DNA from: an uncultured Archangium sp.
GTDB taxonomy: Bacteria; Myxococcota; Myxococcia; Myxococcales; Myxococcaceae
DNA: 40,499 nucleotides
Assembly (NCBI GenBank): GCA_903905455.1
Contig: CAIVGN010000073.1
Location: forward strand, 1 to 40,499
Direction: 5' to 3'
Shown: in pieces, positions 1 through 8,503 of the stretch
How the letters are laid out: every line of letters begins with the position of its first letter
Numbering within the stretch: position 1 is the stretch's first letter
The notes under the pieces: model-generated
Told to the model about the DNA's origin: nothing
Seen by the model: the letters and a program-made list of their open reading frames with translations, nothing else
The model's database searches: none
Program-made: the position numbers and the translations under genes

Positions 1-22
1 CCGCTCGGCGTCTCCCCCAGCC

Positions 23-1447
23 TCACCACTGGCTGCGCACCGAGAGGAACCCCCAGGTCGAGGGCGCCGTGCCGCGCGCCAGCGCCTCGAGCCCGGGCAT
101 GAACACCGAGACATTGCCCGCGAGCGACACGTTCTCGAACACCGGCACCGTCACCGAGAGATCGAGTTCCGTGCCCATGTTGCCACTGACCCGCGCGGGA
201 TCGGCCGCGAGGAACACCGTTCCGTTCGCCGCGTACCAGGCGCCCTTCGGGTCCCATGCGCGGAAGTGATGCACGTCGAGCCACACGTGCGCGCCCTTCG
301 GTCGAAAGCCGATGGTCCCGCGCGCCGCGACCACGTTCTGCCAGCCGACGAAGTCCATGTACCCAAGGTGCGCGTGGCCGGTGGGGAAGAGCTGGTGGAA
401 GGTGTGCTCCACGCCATCGCCCGGGGTGCCATCACCCGAGGCGCCGCTGAACTCGCCCAGCACGTACGGCGCGCCCCACGCCGACGCGAAGGTGTACGTC
501 GCCTTGAGCGCGAAGGCCCCGGCGAGTTGCGTGTCTTGCGCCGCGCCCACCTTGCCCGTCTGGAACGCGCCCTCCCCCACCACCGCGAGCCCCCCGAGCG
601 TCGCGAAGCCCCGCGCGCCGAGCGTGAGCCGGTTCGAGTCCTTGCCCGGCCCGAGCGCCGCCGAGCCCGGGTCCTCCAGCAGCCCCAACCCGTACACGTC
701 GAAGCCCGCCTTGCCGAAGCGCGCGCGCGCGTAGAGCCCGGTGAAGTAGCTGCCCGAGTTGTGGAAGCGTCCTCCGCCCGCATCAGCCACGAGCCAGGCC
801 GGCGGCTTGAGCATCATGCCGAAGGCATCGAGGGTCACCGAGGGCGAGGCCGTCACGCGCACGAAGAGCCCGTCGAAGGCCCGCGCGGACATCGCCCAGT
901 CGAGGTTGCCGATGAGCCGGTCCTCTCCGTACGAGAGCTCCTGGCGGCCGATGCGCACGTCGAGCCACGAGGTGGCCTTCAGGTCGAGGAACCCCTGGTG
1001 CAGCCCGGTGTTGGGGGTCACGGTGACGGTGTTCGGCTCCGAGCCCCAGGCGCGGACGTCTTGCAGCTCGAGGAGGAGGCCCACGCGCTCCTTCGCCGAG
1101 GCCCGCACCGTCAACCGCGCGCGCTGCTCGAAGGCCAGGGCATGGTCGTCGGTCGCGGCGTTGAAGTCAGCGCTGTCGCGGAGATCTCCCCGGGCGAAGT
1201 ACTGCCCGCCCACCGCCAGCGAGTAGTCCTGCCAGCGGAAGCGGAGCGGCCCCTCGGGCGCTGCGAGCGCCATGCTGTGGAACAGCTCGCCCGAGCTCTT
1301 GCGGCCCGGCCCCCACGGCGTGTTCACCACGTCGAAGCCCAGCGTCTGCGGGACCGCGGCGGCCAGGGGCGCAACGCCTCCATCGACGTCCTGCGCCCAG
1401 GCACCCAGCGACACCACGAAGACCAGCGTTCCCAGTACGCGACCCAT
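23..1447 (-). CDS. alginate-export-type outer-membrane porin
   Basis: Predicted outer-membrane beta-barrel of 474 residues. The start at 1447 is preferred over an upstream in-frame one because a GGGAGG ribosome site lies just ahead and the protein then opens with a clean signal peptide (MGRVLGTLVFVV...AWA|QD). The body has alternating amphipathic strands typical of the alginate-export porin family (long barrel, GRQELSYGEDRLIGNLDW-type motif near residue 190) and ends in an aromatic residue (SQW), as barrel proteins do. Relatives of this family are often found beside nitrate/nitrite respiration genes. Uptake of nitrite or another small anion is an inference; the substrate cannot be read from sequence. 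The gene lies 117 bp behind nnrS, and a 15-bp dyad identical in half-sites to the one between norC and nirK lies about 100 bp upstream, so it probably belongs to the same regulon while having its own promoter. Confidence 0.8.
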   Translation of the reverse strand: MGRVLGTLVFVVSLGAWAQDVDGGVAPLAAAVPQTLGFDVVNTPWGPGRKSSGELFHSMALAAPEGPLRFRWQDYSLAVGGQYFARGDLRDSADFNAATDDHALAFEQRARLTVRASAKERVGLLLELQDVRAWGSEPNTVTVTPNTGLHQGFLDLKATSWLDVRIGRQELSYGEDRLIGNLDWAMSARAFDGLFVRVTASPSVTLDAFGMMLKPPAWLVADAGGGRFHNSGSYFTGLYARARFGKAGFDVYGLGLLEDPGSAALGPGKDSNRLTLGARGFATLGGLAVVGEGAFQTGKVGAAQDTQLAGAFALKATYTFASAWGAPYVLGEFSGASGDGTPGDGVEHTFHQLFPTGHAHLGYMDFVGWQNVVAARGTIGFRPKGAHVWLDVHHFRAWDPKGAWYAANGTVFLAADPARVSGNMGTELDLSVTVPVFENVSLAGNVSVFMPGLEALARGTAPSTWGFLSVRSQW

Positions 1448-1539
1448 GAAGAGCCTCCCGGGGCGCGGGCATTGCAGCATTGCAGCCAGCGGCAACCGCC
1501 CGAGATGCGTGGCCCCGGTGCAGAGAGCCGTTCAGGGCT

Positions 1540-1554
1540 GTTTCACGTTGAAAC
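1540..1554. promoter_or_regulatory. inverted repeat GTTTCA-CGT-TGAAAC, putative operator
   Basis: Perfect 6-3-6 dyad in the 117-bp gap between nnrS and the porin, centred about 100 bp upstream of the porin start. The half-sites are identical to those at 8388-8402. It lacks the TTGAT/ATCAA half-sites of FNR/DNR boxes. An NO- or nitrite-responsive regulator is inferred from gene context only. Confidence 0.6.
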
Positions 1555-1564
1555 GTGACGGAGG

Positions 1565-2722
1565 TCAGTGTTCCTTGCCGTCGACGCGCTCGGCGAGGAG
1601 CAGCGGCGTGATGCGCGCCCCGACGAGCGCAAAGCCCAGCGACCAGAGCAGCGCCGAGAGCCACACCCAGGCCGGGTAGCGGGCGGGCAGCAACTGCGGC
1701 CCCATGGTGCGCGCGAGGAAGGCCAGGACCATCGACCCCAGCGCCGCGTGTTCGACACGCCCGAAGTGGATGGGGCGCCCGGTGTGACCGTTGGCGATGC
1801 GGATCAACATCGCGGGGATGATGAGCCCCATGGCGCCGAAGGTGAACACGTGGGTGGCCATCGCGCCGACCCACGAGCCGCGCACCGCGTCGAGCACCAG
1901 CTGGGCTGCGATGGCAAAGCCGCCGGCGAACATCACCGCCAACTCGATGCGGCGCAGCGCGAGGTGCGGGCTCCACGAGAGGAACCGCCCCACGAGCAGG
2001 GCCGCCAGCGCCAGGTCGAGCGCGCTGCGCACCGAGTCGGGCAGCCACGGCGCCGTCAGCAGCACCAACGCGAGGCCCTTGATGGCGGTGTCCACCACCA
2101 CCACGCGCGGCAGCACCCGCTGCGTCCCGGCCTTCATGAACGGCGGCAAGGTGCGCTCGAGCATCACGATGAACGCGAGGCGGAAGAGCGCGAGCGTGAG
2201 GTCGCGACCTTCGACGAAGTGCGTGAAGTCGAGCATCAGCGCCTTGCCCAACCCGAACACCGGCAAGGCGATGAGGAACAACAGGTTGTCCCGGTAGCTG
2301 TCCGTCTTGCGGTGTCGGATCAACGTCCACGACACCAGGCCCACCAACGCCACCGTGAACAGGTGTGCCGACAGCATGCGCAGCGGCTCGGGCCACGTGC
2401 CGCCGAACCACATGCCCACGCGCTCGAAGAGCCACGCGCCCACGAGGAACTGCAAGGTGGGCCCGTAGTGACCGCGCACCTGCACCCAGTTCTTCGAGGC
2501 CGTGAGCAGGAAGCCTCCGAGCACCGCGAAGCCGAACCCGAAGAACATCTCGTGCGCGTGCCACTGCAGGGGGGAAAGCCCGGGCGGCGGCGAGAGCATC
2601 CCCGCGTAGAGCAACGCCCAGGTGAGCGGCAACACCACCGCCGAGACCCACGCGAGCAGGAAGAATGGCCGGAAGCCCACCAGCCACAGGGGGTGCCCGT
2701 TCCAGGCGCGCGGCGGCCTCAT
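1565..2722 (-). CDS. nnrS: NnrS family membrane protein
   Basis: Polytopic membrane protein of 385 residues, the usual NnrS length, with about twelve hydrophobic segments. The opening WNGHPLWLVGFRPFFLLAW and the following LQWHAHEMFFGFGFAVLGGFLLTA are the hallmark N-terminal motifs of NnrS, including conserved histidines proposed to bind metal or haem. NnrS proteins occur with denitrification genes and are linked to NO stress protection; the exact biochemical role is not settled. The start at 2722 overlaps the stop of the preceding small membrane gene by 4 nt (ATGA), so the two are translationally coupled. It is the last gene of the norC-led leftward operon. No truncation is seen. Confidence 0.9.
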   Translation of the reverse strand: MRPPRAWNGHPLWLVGFRPFFLLAWVSAVVLPLTWALLYAGMLSPPPGLSPLQWHAHEMFFGFGFAVLGGFLLTASKNWVQVRGHYGPTLQFLVGAWLFERVGMWFGGTWPEPLRMLSAHLFTVALVGLVSWTLIRHRKTDSYRDNLLFLIALPVFGLGKALMLDFTHFVEGRDLTLALFRLAFIVMLERTLPPFMKAGTQRVLPRVVVVDTAIKGLALVLLTAPWLPDSVRSALDLALAALLVGRFLSWSPHLALRRIELAVMFAGGFAIAAQLVLDAVRGSWVGAMATHVFTFGAMGLIIPAMLIRIANGHTGRPIHFGRVEHAALGSMVLAFLARTMGPQLLPARYPAWVWLSALLWSLGFALVGARITPLLLAERVDGKEH

Positions 2723-2934
2723 CGCGTCACGAGGAAGGCGAGCAGCGCCGTGAGAGCCACGATGCCCGCCGAGAAGAGCGCGAGGTGGAGCCGGTGCGCG
2801 TGGCGCAACTCCATGAACTCGAAGCCCACCAGCAGCGCCTTCACGCCTCCGAGGGAGACCGCCACGAAGGGACGACCGCTCGCCACCGCCACGCCCGCGA
2901 GACCAACCAGTGCAGCCCAGGTGAGCAGTCGCAT
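2719..2934 (-). CDS. small membrane protein, cytochrome c oxidase subunit IV-like (NorF-like)
   Basis: A 71-residue protein with two or three hydrophobic helices (MRLLTWAALVGLAGVAVASG..., KALLVGFEFMELRHAHRLH, LALFSAGIVALTALLAFLV). Size, the central ELRHAH segment and position after norE match the prokaryotic cytochrome c oxidase subunit IV/NorF group, small membrane partners found in nor clusters and needed for full nitric oxide reductase activity in some denitrifiers. The ATG at 2934 was chosen because it follows the norE stop by 2 nt; a longer reading of the frame back to 3456 would overlap norE entirely. The stop overlaps nnrS by 4 nt. Function is inferred from family and context. Confidence 0.75.
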   Translation of the reverse strand: MRLLTWAALVGLAGVAVASGRPFVAVSLGGVKALLVGFEFMELRHAHRLHLALFSAGIVALTALLAFLVTR

Positions 2935-2936
2935 GG

Positions 2937-3497
2937 TCACGCCCTCGCGAAGAACAGGGGGAAGAGGAAGAACCACGCAAGGTCGCACAGGTGCCAGAAG
3001 AGCGCGACCGCGGCGACCGTCTCGAGCTCGGGCGGGCGAGCCCGGTGGAGCCGGAACGCGACCACCGAGAGCAGCACGAGGCCCACCAGCACGTGCGCCA
3101 GGTGGAAACCCGTACCCAGGAAGTAAGCGTCCCAGAAGTCGTCGACGCCGAGCCGGTGGCCTGCGGCGAGGTGACCCGCGGTGTCGTGGAGCTTGAAGGC
3201 GACGAAGGCGAGGCCCAACGCGATGGCGGCGAAGAGGAACCGTTGCGCACGGTGGGTGCGGGTGAGGCGGTAGGCGTGCACTGCTTCCGCGGCGAGCAGG
3301 CCGCTCGTGATCAGCAGCAGCGTGAAGACCAGGCCCACCGTCGAGGAGAGAGCAGCTTGGCCGGCGTGAAAGAGCGCCGGTTGCTGCATGCGGAGCACGC
3401 CGATGAGCGTGAAGACCATCGCGAAGGTGACCAACTCGAGGGCGACGATGAGCCACATGAGGACGCCACCGGGCGGCTCGGTGAGGGGCCTCGTCAT
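2937..3497 (-). CDS. norE: NorE, cytochrome c oxidase subunit III-like protein
   Basis: Membrane protein of 186 residues with five predicted helices. It belongs to the haem-copper oxidase subunit III family: the stretches WDAYFLGTGFHLAHVLVGLV (about residues 122-141) and ALFWHLCDLAWFFLFPLFF at the C-terminus are the typical subunit III signatures. At this size, shorter than true CoxC, and in a nor operon, it corresponds to NorE, an accessory protein for nitric oxide reductase assembly or activity. The start at 3497 overlaps the norD stop by 4 nt (ATGA). Together with the following small COX4-like gene it forms the usual norEF pair. Confidence 0.87.
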   Translation of the reverse strand: MTRPLTEPPGGVLMWLIVALELVTFAMVFTLIGVLRMQQPALFHAGQAALSSTVGLVFTLLLITSGLLAAEAVHAYRLTRTHRAQRFLFAAIALGLAFVAFKLHDTAGHLAAGHRLGVDDFWDAYFLGTGFHLAHVLVGLVLLSVVAFRLHRARPPELETVAAVALFWHLCDLAWFFLFPLFFARA

Positions 3498-5404
3498 GAC
3501 CTCAACGCCGAGGTGGTGACCGCGGCCAGCACGGTGACCAGCTCTTCAGGGCGATTCACCACCGACGCCCGCCCATGCCCGAACATCGACGGGAGCCACG
3601 CCTTCGCCGCCGGATCCACGGCCAACGCGTGCGTCACCACCCCACCCGCCTGCGCATCGAGCACCGCGCGGTGCACGTCGGCCACGCCGTAGCGCCCCTC
3701 GTAGCGGTCCACGTCGCTCGGCTTTCCATCGCTCACCAGCAACAGCAGCTTCTGGCGCGCACCGCACTTCTGCAGCTCGGCCGTGGCATGGCGGATCGCC
3801 GGCCCGATGCGCGTGAAGCCACCCGGCTCGAGGCTCGCCACGCGGGGCGCACCCACCGACCACTTCTCGGCGAAGCCCTTGGCCACGTAGAAGCGACAGT
3901 CCCGCCGTGACTGGCTGCAGAACGCCGCCACCGCCACCTCGTCGAACAGCCCATCGAGCGCGTCCCCCAGCGCGATGACCGCTTCCTTCTCCACGTCGAG
4001 CACCCGCCGGTTCGCCACCCACGCGTCCGTCGAGAGCGAAGCGTCGAGCAACACCAACACCGCCGTGTCCCGCGTGTGCCGCCGCCGCGTGGCGTAGAGC
4101 CGCGCCTCCGAAGAGTGCCCTGCCTTGAGTGAGCCGTAGCGCGCGACCACCGCGTCCACGTCGACGTCGGTGCCGTGCCGCTGCCGGAGCTTCCAGGCCC
4201 GCGACGCCTCGAGCTGCTCGAAGACCGCGCGCAACCCGGTGGTGGTCTTCAGGAGGCGTGACCGCATCGCCTGGAGCTGCGCGTCGGCATCGGTCGCCAC
4301 CGGCACGATGCGCGTGGTGAGCCGGCACCAGTCGCGTCGCCATTGGCGCTTCGCCTCGTCCCACTCGTCGTAGAGCGCCTCCGCCGGCGCGGAGGCGTCG
4401 TCCTCGAGATCTCCCACCGCGCCGTCGAGCAAGACGTCCGCGCGGTACAGGCTGCGTGCGCGCTGGTGGCTGCGCACCACCTGCCGCAGGTCGAGCTCGT
4501 CGAGCGCCTTCTGGTGCGCCGAGAGCTCGTCGTCTCCGTCGATGCGCTTGCTGCCGCCCTTGTACGTCTCGAGCGTGTGCATCTTCTCGAAGCTGTGCAC
4601 GAGCGGGTTCTCGGCGAGCTGGTTGTCGGGCTCCTGCACGCGCTCGAGGTGCGTGACGGCCTTCTTCTGGAGCTCCGTGCCGTCGGGCAGAGACGAGGCA
4701 TCGGCGCCCGGCGCCTGGGCCGCGGGGAGCGAGGCCGCTCCGGGGAGGAGTTCGCCCCACAACGGGACCGGGGGCAGCGGCTTCCTGGTGCGCAGGAAGT
4801 GACGGGCCGGGGGCGGGAGCGGAGTGCGGGCTCCGGAGTGGGCAGCGCGTGCCCAGGCCCAGGCTTCGGCCGGGAGCGCGTCGTCGGGCGTCGCGCTCAG
4901 CGAGAGCCGCACCGTGGCCTCGAGGGCTGCGGCTTCGGCGTCGTCGGGGGAAGGGAGCGGACGCGCTTCGAGGACCGCTCGCTCGAGCCGGGGAAGCAGG
5001 CCCGCGAGCGAGGGGTATTCATCGAGGAGGCGCGCGCGGACCTTCGCCGCCGACAGGGCGGTCTCGAGGAGCGGGTTTCCCTTGCGCGGGAGCGTCAGAC
5101 CCAGCGAGCGCGTCACGCAGCTCCAAGCCACCCGCACCAGCATCGCGGCGCGGTTCAGCTCGCCGCTCGGCGCGAAGTCGAGGTGTCGCGGGAGGTAGAG
5201 CACGTCTCCGCGAACGCCCCCGACGTCGTCGGTCAACGTCACCGTGAGGGGAGCGGAAGAGAGGAGCCGCGAGAGGACCTCCAGGCGCTCGCGCTCGGGC
5301 TCGAGGTCGATGCGGCGCGTGAGCGTTTGGGGAGTGGGCGACGTGGTGAGCAGGCGTCGGGTGGCGTCCCAGGCCGCGGAGAAGAGGGCTTCATCCCAGG
5401 ACAT
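3494..5404 (-). CDS. norD: NorD, VWA-domain nitric oxide reductase activation protein
   Basis: Cytoplasmic protein of 636 residues. The C-terminal third is a von Willebrand factor A domain with a MIDAS motif DASLS at about 454-458 and a following conserved SDGKPSDVDRYEGRYG segment that is diagnostic for NorD. The N-terminal half is the poorly conserved NorD extension with an acidic/charged middle. NorD works with the MoxR-type ATPase NorQ to activate NorCB, probably through metal (FeB) insertion. The ATG at 5404 is preferred to an upstream in-frame codon at 5455 because GGAG lies 8 nt ahead and the extra residues come from intergenic repeat DNA. It is separated from norQ by a stem-loop repeat, the only gap of any size inside the operon, and overlaps norE by 4 nt. 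Confidence 0.93.
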   Translation of the reverse strand: MSWDEALFSAAWDATRRLLTTSPTPQTLTRRIDLEPERERLEVLSRLLSSAPLTVTLTDDVGGVRGDVLYLPRHLDFAPSGELNRAAMLVRVAWSCVTRSLGLTLPRKGNPLLETALSAAKVRARLLDEYPSLAGLLPRLERAVLEARPLPSPDDAEAAALEATVRLSLSATPDDALPAEAWAWARAAHSGARTPLPPPARHFLRTRKPLPPVPLWGELLPGAASLPAAQAPGADASSLPDGTELQKKAVTHLERVQEPDNQLAENPLVHSFEKMHTLETYKGGSKRIDGDDELSAHQKALDELDLRQVVRSHQRARSLYRADVLLDGAVGDLEDDASAPAEALYDEWDEAKRQWRRDWCRLTTRIVPVATDADAQLQAMRSRLLKTTTGLRAVFEQLEASRAWKLRQRHGTDVDVDAVVARYGSLKAGHSSEARLYATRRRHTRDTAVLVLLDASLSTDAWVANRRVLDVEKEAVIALGDALDGLFDEVAVAAFCSQSRRDCRFYVAKGFAEKWSVGAPRVASLEPGGFTRIGPAIRHATAELQKCGARQKLLLLVSDGKPSDVDRYEGRYGVADVHRAVLDAQAGGVVTHALAVDPAAKAWLPSMFGHGRASVVNRPEELVTVLAAVTTSALRS

Positions 5405-5444
5405 GGTCACTCCGGTGTGGCGTCGCGGACGCCGTGCGTGGCGA

Positions 5445-5492
5445 CGGCCCCTCACCCCGCCCTCTCCCCGCTGTCGCAGGGCGAGGGAGAAC
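5445..5492 (-). repeat. REP-like stem-loop element, copy 1
   Basis: 48-bp element closely matching 36964-37012, in the same orientation, abutting the norQ stop codon. Read on the minus strand it folds as CCCTCGCCC-loop-GGGAGAGGG with one mismatch. Such CCCTCTCCCC elements are dispersed in many genomes and give spurious PHPALSPLSQGEGE-like peptides in translations. Here it lies between norQ and norD and could affect read-through or mRNA stability. Confidence 0.75.
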
Positions 5493-6262
5493 TAGAAACA
5501 CAGGTCGACCAGGTCTTGCAGCGCCCGCGCGGTCGGCGCGTCGTCCGTCAACGGCTGCACCAACGTCGACTGGCAAGCCACCCGCGGCGGCAGGCCCGCG
5601 TTGATCAACCGCGCCGCCATCACCAACAACCGCGTGGACACCGTCTCGGCCAGCGCCAGCGAGTCTTGCGCGCGCACCTTCGCCGCCCAGCTCACCAGCC
5701 GCTTCGCCACCTTCACGTCGAGGCCGGTCTCACCGACCAACACCTCGACCTCCACCGCCTCGGCCGGGTAGCCGAACTGCATCGACACGAAGCGCTGCCG
5801 CGTCGAGGGCTTGAGCTCCTTGAGCCCGCGCCGGTAGCCGGGGTTGAACGACGCCACGACCATGAACTCCGGCGGAGCGGAGAGCACCTCGTCGTTGCGG
5901 TCGAGGAACAACTGCCGCCGGTGGTCGGTCAGCGGGTGGAGCAGCACCACCACGTCTTCCCGGGCCTCGGCGACTTCGTCCAGGTACAGCACGCAGCCCT
6001 GCTTCACCGCGCGCGTGGCTGGCCCGTCCTGCCACACCGTGTCCCCGCCCCGCACCAACCAGCGCCCCACGAGGTCGGCGGCGCTCGTCTCGTCGTTGCA
6101 GGCCACGGTGATCAACGGCCGTTTCAGCTTCTGCGCCATGAACTCCACGAAGCGCGACTTGCCGCACCCCGTGGGCCCCTTGAGCAGCACCGGGAGCCGC
6201 TGGGCGTACGCGTGCTCGAAGACCGTCACCTCGTCACCCACCGGCCGGTACCAGCTCGTCAT
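5492..6262 (-). CDS. norQ: NorQ, MoxR-type AAA+ ATPase for NO reductase activation
   Basis: AAA+ ATPase of 256 residues with Walker A GPTGCGKS at 29-36 and Walker B LYLDE with D95/E96. The sensor region ASFNPGYRRGLKELKPSTRQRF is typical of the NorQ/CbbQ branch of MoxR ATPases. These form rings that act with a VWA partner (NorD) to remodel and activate a target enzyme, here NorCB. The ATG at 6262 is 4 nt after the norB stop. Length is normal for NorQ, and it ends at a TAG that overlaps the first base of a stem-loop repeat. No unusual features in the protein. Confidence 0.93.
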   Translation of the reverse strand: MTSWYRPVGDEVTVFEHAYAQRLPVLLKGPTGCGKSRFVEFMAQKLKRPLITVACNDETSAADLVGRWLVRGGDTVWQDGPATRAVKQGCVLYLDEVAEAREDVVVLLHPLTDHRRQLFLDRNDEVLSAPPEFMVVASFNPGYRRGLKELKPSTRQRFVSMQFGYPAEAVEVEVLVGETGLDVKVAKRLVSWAAKVRAQDSLALAETVSTRLLVMAARLINAGLPPRVACQSTLVQPLTDDAPTARALQDLVDLCF

Positions 6263-6266
6263 GGCG

Positions 6267-7613
6267 TCACTCCTTGGCGACCGCGACGCCGGTGACCGGC
6301 GCGTTGGGCATGCCGTAGCGGATGAAATTCCAGATGAAGGCCGCCGCGCCCAGGGTGAACAGCGACGCCGCGAGGATGAGCCCGATGAAGTGCACCGAGA
6401 TCTCCTTCTGCACGGTGAGGAAGTCCATCCCCACGCGGCGCTCGAGCACCACCTGCGTCACGCCAGCGACGGCGAAGGCGAGCGTCATGGCCACCATGCC
6501 CACGTTCGAGACCCAGAACGCGAAGCCCGCGGTGACGTGCTCGTACAGCTTGCGGCCGGTGAGCAGCGGCATCGAGTAGGTGATGATCCCCAGGATGAGC
6601 ATCGCGTAGGCGCCCCAGAAGGCCATGTGCCCGTGCATCGCGGTGACCAGCGTGCCGTGCGTGTACATGTTCACCTGCGGGATGGTGTGCGCGAACCCGA
6701 GGAAGCCGGCCCCCACGAAGCTCATGAAGGCGCAGCCCACCGTCCACAACAGGGCCACGCGGTTGGGGTGCGTGCGGCCGCCCTTCTTCGCCATGGCGAA
6801 GGCGTAGATGGCCATGCCCAGGAACGAGAGCGGCTCCAGCGCGCTGAACACCCCGCCGACCATCAGCCAGTACCTGGGGGTGCCGATGTAATAGTAGTGG
6901 TGGCCCGTTCCGAGGATGCCCGAGAGGAACGTGAAGCCCACGATGACGTAGAGCCACTTCTCGATGATCTCCCGATCGACGCCGGTCAGCTTGATCAGCA
7001 GGTACGAGAGGATCGCGCCCATGATCAGCTCCCACACGCCCTCGACCCACAGGTGCACCACCCACCAGCGCCAGAAGCTGTCCACGGTCTGGTTGTCGGT
7101 GGGGATCATGCCCGGGAGGTAGAGCAGCGCCGCCGCGAGCAACCCGAAGAAGAGCACCATCGACGTGGTCGACTTCTTGGGGCTCTTCCACACCGTCCAC
7201 CCGATGTTGGCGATGAACAGCAGCACGTCGGCCACCACCAGGAAGTCGAGGGGCCGGGGGATCTCCAGGAACTTGCGGCCTTCCCACCAGTTGAAGTGGA
7301 AGCCGATGAGCGCGGTCACGCCCACCACCACGAAGGCGATCAACTGCGCCCACGCCAGCTTCGGCCAGGCCAGCTCCCGGTCGGTCTCGTCGGGAATGAT
7401 CCAGTACGCGGCGCCCATGAAGCCCGAGAGCATCCACATCACCAGCAGGTTGGTGTGCGAAGCACGCGCGGTGTTGAAGGGGATCCACTGGTGGAGGCCA
7501 TCGAAGCCCGCGTGGGCGAAGGCCATGATGAAGCCGTAGACGATCTGCAGCGTGAACAACAACATGCACGTCGCGAAGAAGCCCCACGCGACCTTCTGAC
7601 TCTGGAACTTCAT
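6267..7613 (-). CDS. norB: nitric oxide reductase large subunit NorB (cNOR)
   Basis: Integral membrane protein of 448 residues with about twelve helices, the catalytic subunit reducing two NO to N2O. Length and the absence of an N-terminal quinol-oxidase extension place it with cNOR, consistent with norC next to it. Ligands are all visible: H53 and H329 (haem b), H327 (haem b3), and H187, H238, H239 for FeB. Glutamates E191 and E260 are also in place. From H187 onward the numbering is offset by exactly 20 from Pseudomonas aeruginosa NorB (H207, E211, H258, H259, E280, H347, H349). Its ATG overlaps the norC stop by 4 nt. It is likely fully functional. Confidence 0.97.
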   Translation of the reverse strand: MKFQSQKVAWGFFATCMLLFTLQIVYGFIMAFAHAGFDGLHQWIPFNTARASHTNLLVMWMLSGFMGAAYWIIPDETDRELAWPKLAWAQLIAFVVVGVTALIGFHFNWWEGRKFLEIPRPLDFLVVADVLLFIANIGWTVWKSPKKSTTSMVLFFGLLAAALLYLPGMIPTDNQTVDSFWRWWVVHLWVEGVWELIMGAILSYLLIKLTGVDREIIEKWLYVIVGFTFLSGILGTGHHYYYIGTPRYWLMVGGVFSALEPLSFLGMAIYAFAMAKKGGRTHPNRVALLWTVGCAFMSFVGAGFLGFAHTIPQVNMYTHGTLVTAMHGHMAFWGAYAMLILGIITYSMPLLTGRKLYEHVTAGFAFWVSNVGMVAMTLAFAVAGVTQVVLERRVGMDFLTVQKEISVHFIGLILAASLFTLGAAAFIWNFIRYGMPNAPVTGVAVAKE

Positions 7614-8305
7614 CGGGCCATCTCCTTCTGCGACGACAAGAACGTGACGAGCTCGGTCAACTGCGCTTCGTCGAGGGGAAGCTTCGGCATCTTGGTGCCC
7701 GGCTTGACGGCCGCCGGGTCACGCAACCAGCGGTCGAGGTAGGCGGCGTCGAAGCGCGAGCCCACGCCGTCGAGCGCCGGGCCCACCGTGCCGCCTGCGC
7801 CTTCCAGCGCGTGGCAGGTGATGCACAGCTGCGAGAAGATCAGCGGCCGCGGGGGCGCGTTGGGTCCCGCCGCGCGCTGGGCCGGGGCGCCCAGGGTGGG
7901 CTTCGCGGGGAAGCCGTTCAGGTCCACCTTGCCGCACCACTCGAAGAAAGCGACCAGGTCGGCGATCTGCGCGTCCTCGAAGTGGTAGTTGGTCATGTTC
8001 CGTTCGCCGGGAAACATGGCCTGCGGGTTCTTGAGCTGCGCCGCGATGAACACCGGCCCGCGCCGCTCGAACACCTTCGTCAGCTCCGGCGCGTAGTACG
8101 CCCCTTCACCGAAGAGCGTGTGGCAGCCCATGCAGTTGTTGTCTTCCCAGAGGTGCTTGCCGCGCTTCACGCTGTCGGTGAGCGCCGCGGCGTTGGTCCT
8201 CCCGGGAATCTGTTGGAACGTGTCCCACGTGAGCCCGAGGAAGATGGCCGACAACAAGACCGTCCCTCCCAGGAAGAAGGCCTTCGCCGCTGATTTCGAG
8301 AGCAT
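7610..8305 (-). CDS. norC: NorC with two c-type haem sites
   Basis: Membrane-anchored cytochrome c subunit of nitric oxide reductase, passing electrons to NorB. The N-terminal anchor (residues 8-28) and first haem site CMGCH (58-62), with the ERNMTNYHF ligand region near M104, match classic NorC of about 150 residues. This protein is 231 residues because it carries a second cytochrome c domain: an Ala/Pro-rich linker (about 133-155), CITCH at 161-165 and a KMPKL methionine at 206. A TTG further upstream (8335) could add 10 residues; the ATG at 8305 is preferred because the protein then begins like NorC homologues, though no strong ribosome site is visible for either. First gene of the leftward operon, divergent from nirK. 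Confidence 0.92.
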   Translation of the reverse strand: MLSKSAAKAFFLGGTVLLSAIFLGLTWDTFQQIPGRTNAAALTDSVKRGKHLWEDNNCMGCHTLFGEGAYYAPELTKVFERRGPVFIAAQLKNPQAMFPGERNMTNYHFEDAQIADLVAFFEWCGKVDLNGFPAKPTLGAPAQRAAGPNAPPRPLIFSQLCITCHALEGAGGTVGPALDGVGSRFDAAYLDRWLRDPAAVKPGTKMPKLPLDEAQLTELVTFLSSQKEMAR

Positions 8306-8387
8306 GGCGGGAGCGCTCTTCAGCGAACGTGCCAAGGCGGCCGCGCTCGGAGTCGTGCACCCGGGTCGTCAGCCGACGTTCCGTGTA

Positions 8388-8402
8388 GTTTCAGAGTGAA
8401 AC
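8388..8402. promoter_or_regulatory. inverted repeat GTTTCA-GAG-TGAAAC in the norC-nirK divergent promoter region
   Basis: Perfect 6-3-6 dyad centred 90 bp from the norC start and 109 bp from the nirK start, in an AT-richer patch of the 198-bp divergent spacer. The half-sites are identical to those at 1540-1554 upstream of the porin. A single dimer here could control both directions. The cognate regulator is unknown. Confidence 0.65.
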
Positions 8403-8503
8403 AAACTAGCCACCGGATTTCTCCCGGGATCGCGGGGGCTTCCGGTGGGCCTCGCCTTGCACTGGTCACCTCGGAGACAGCAACACCACCAGGGAGTCTG
8501 CCG

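Noticed and set aside
618-660. GGTTCGAGTCC string resembling a tRNA T-loop
   Set aside because: The flanking bases do not form a T-stem, no acceptor stem is found, and it lies in the porin coding region.
4343-7742. Long plus-strand frames opposite norD, norQ and norB
   Set aside because: Antisense to genes with intact catalytic motifs; part of the translation is the well-known PHPALSPLSQGEGE artefact from the stem-loop repeat.
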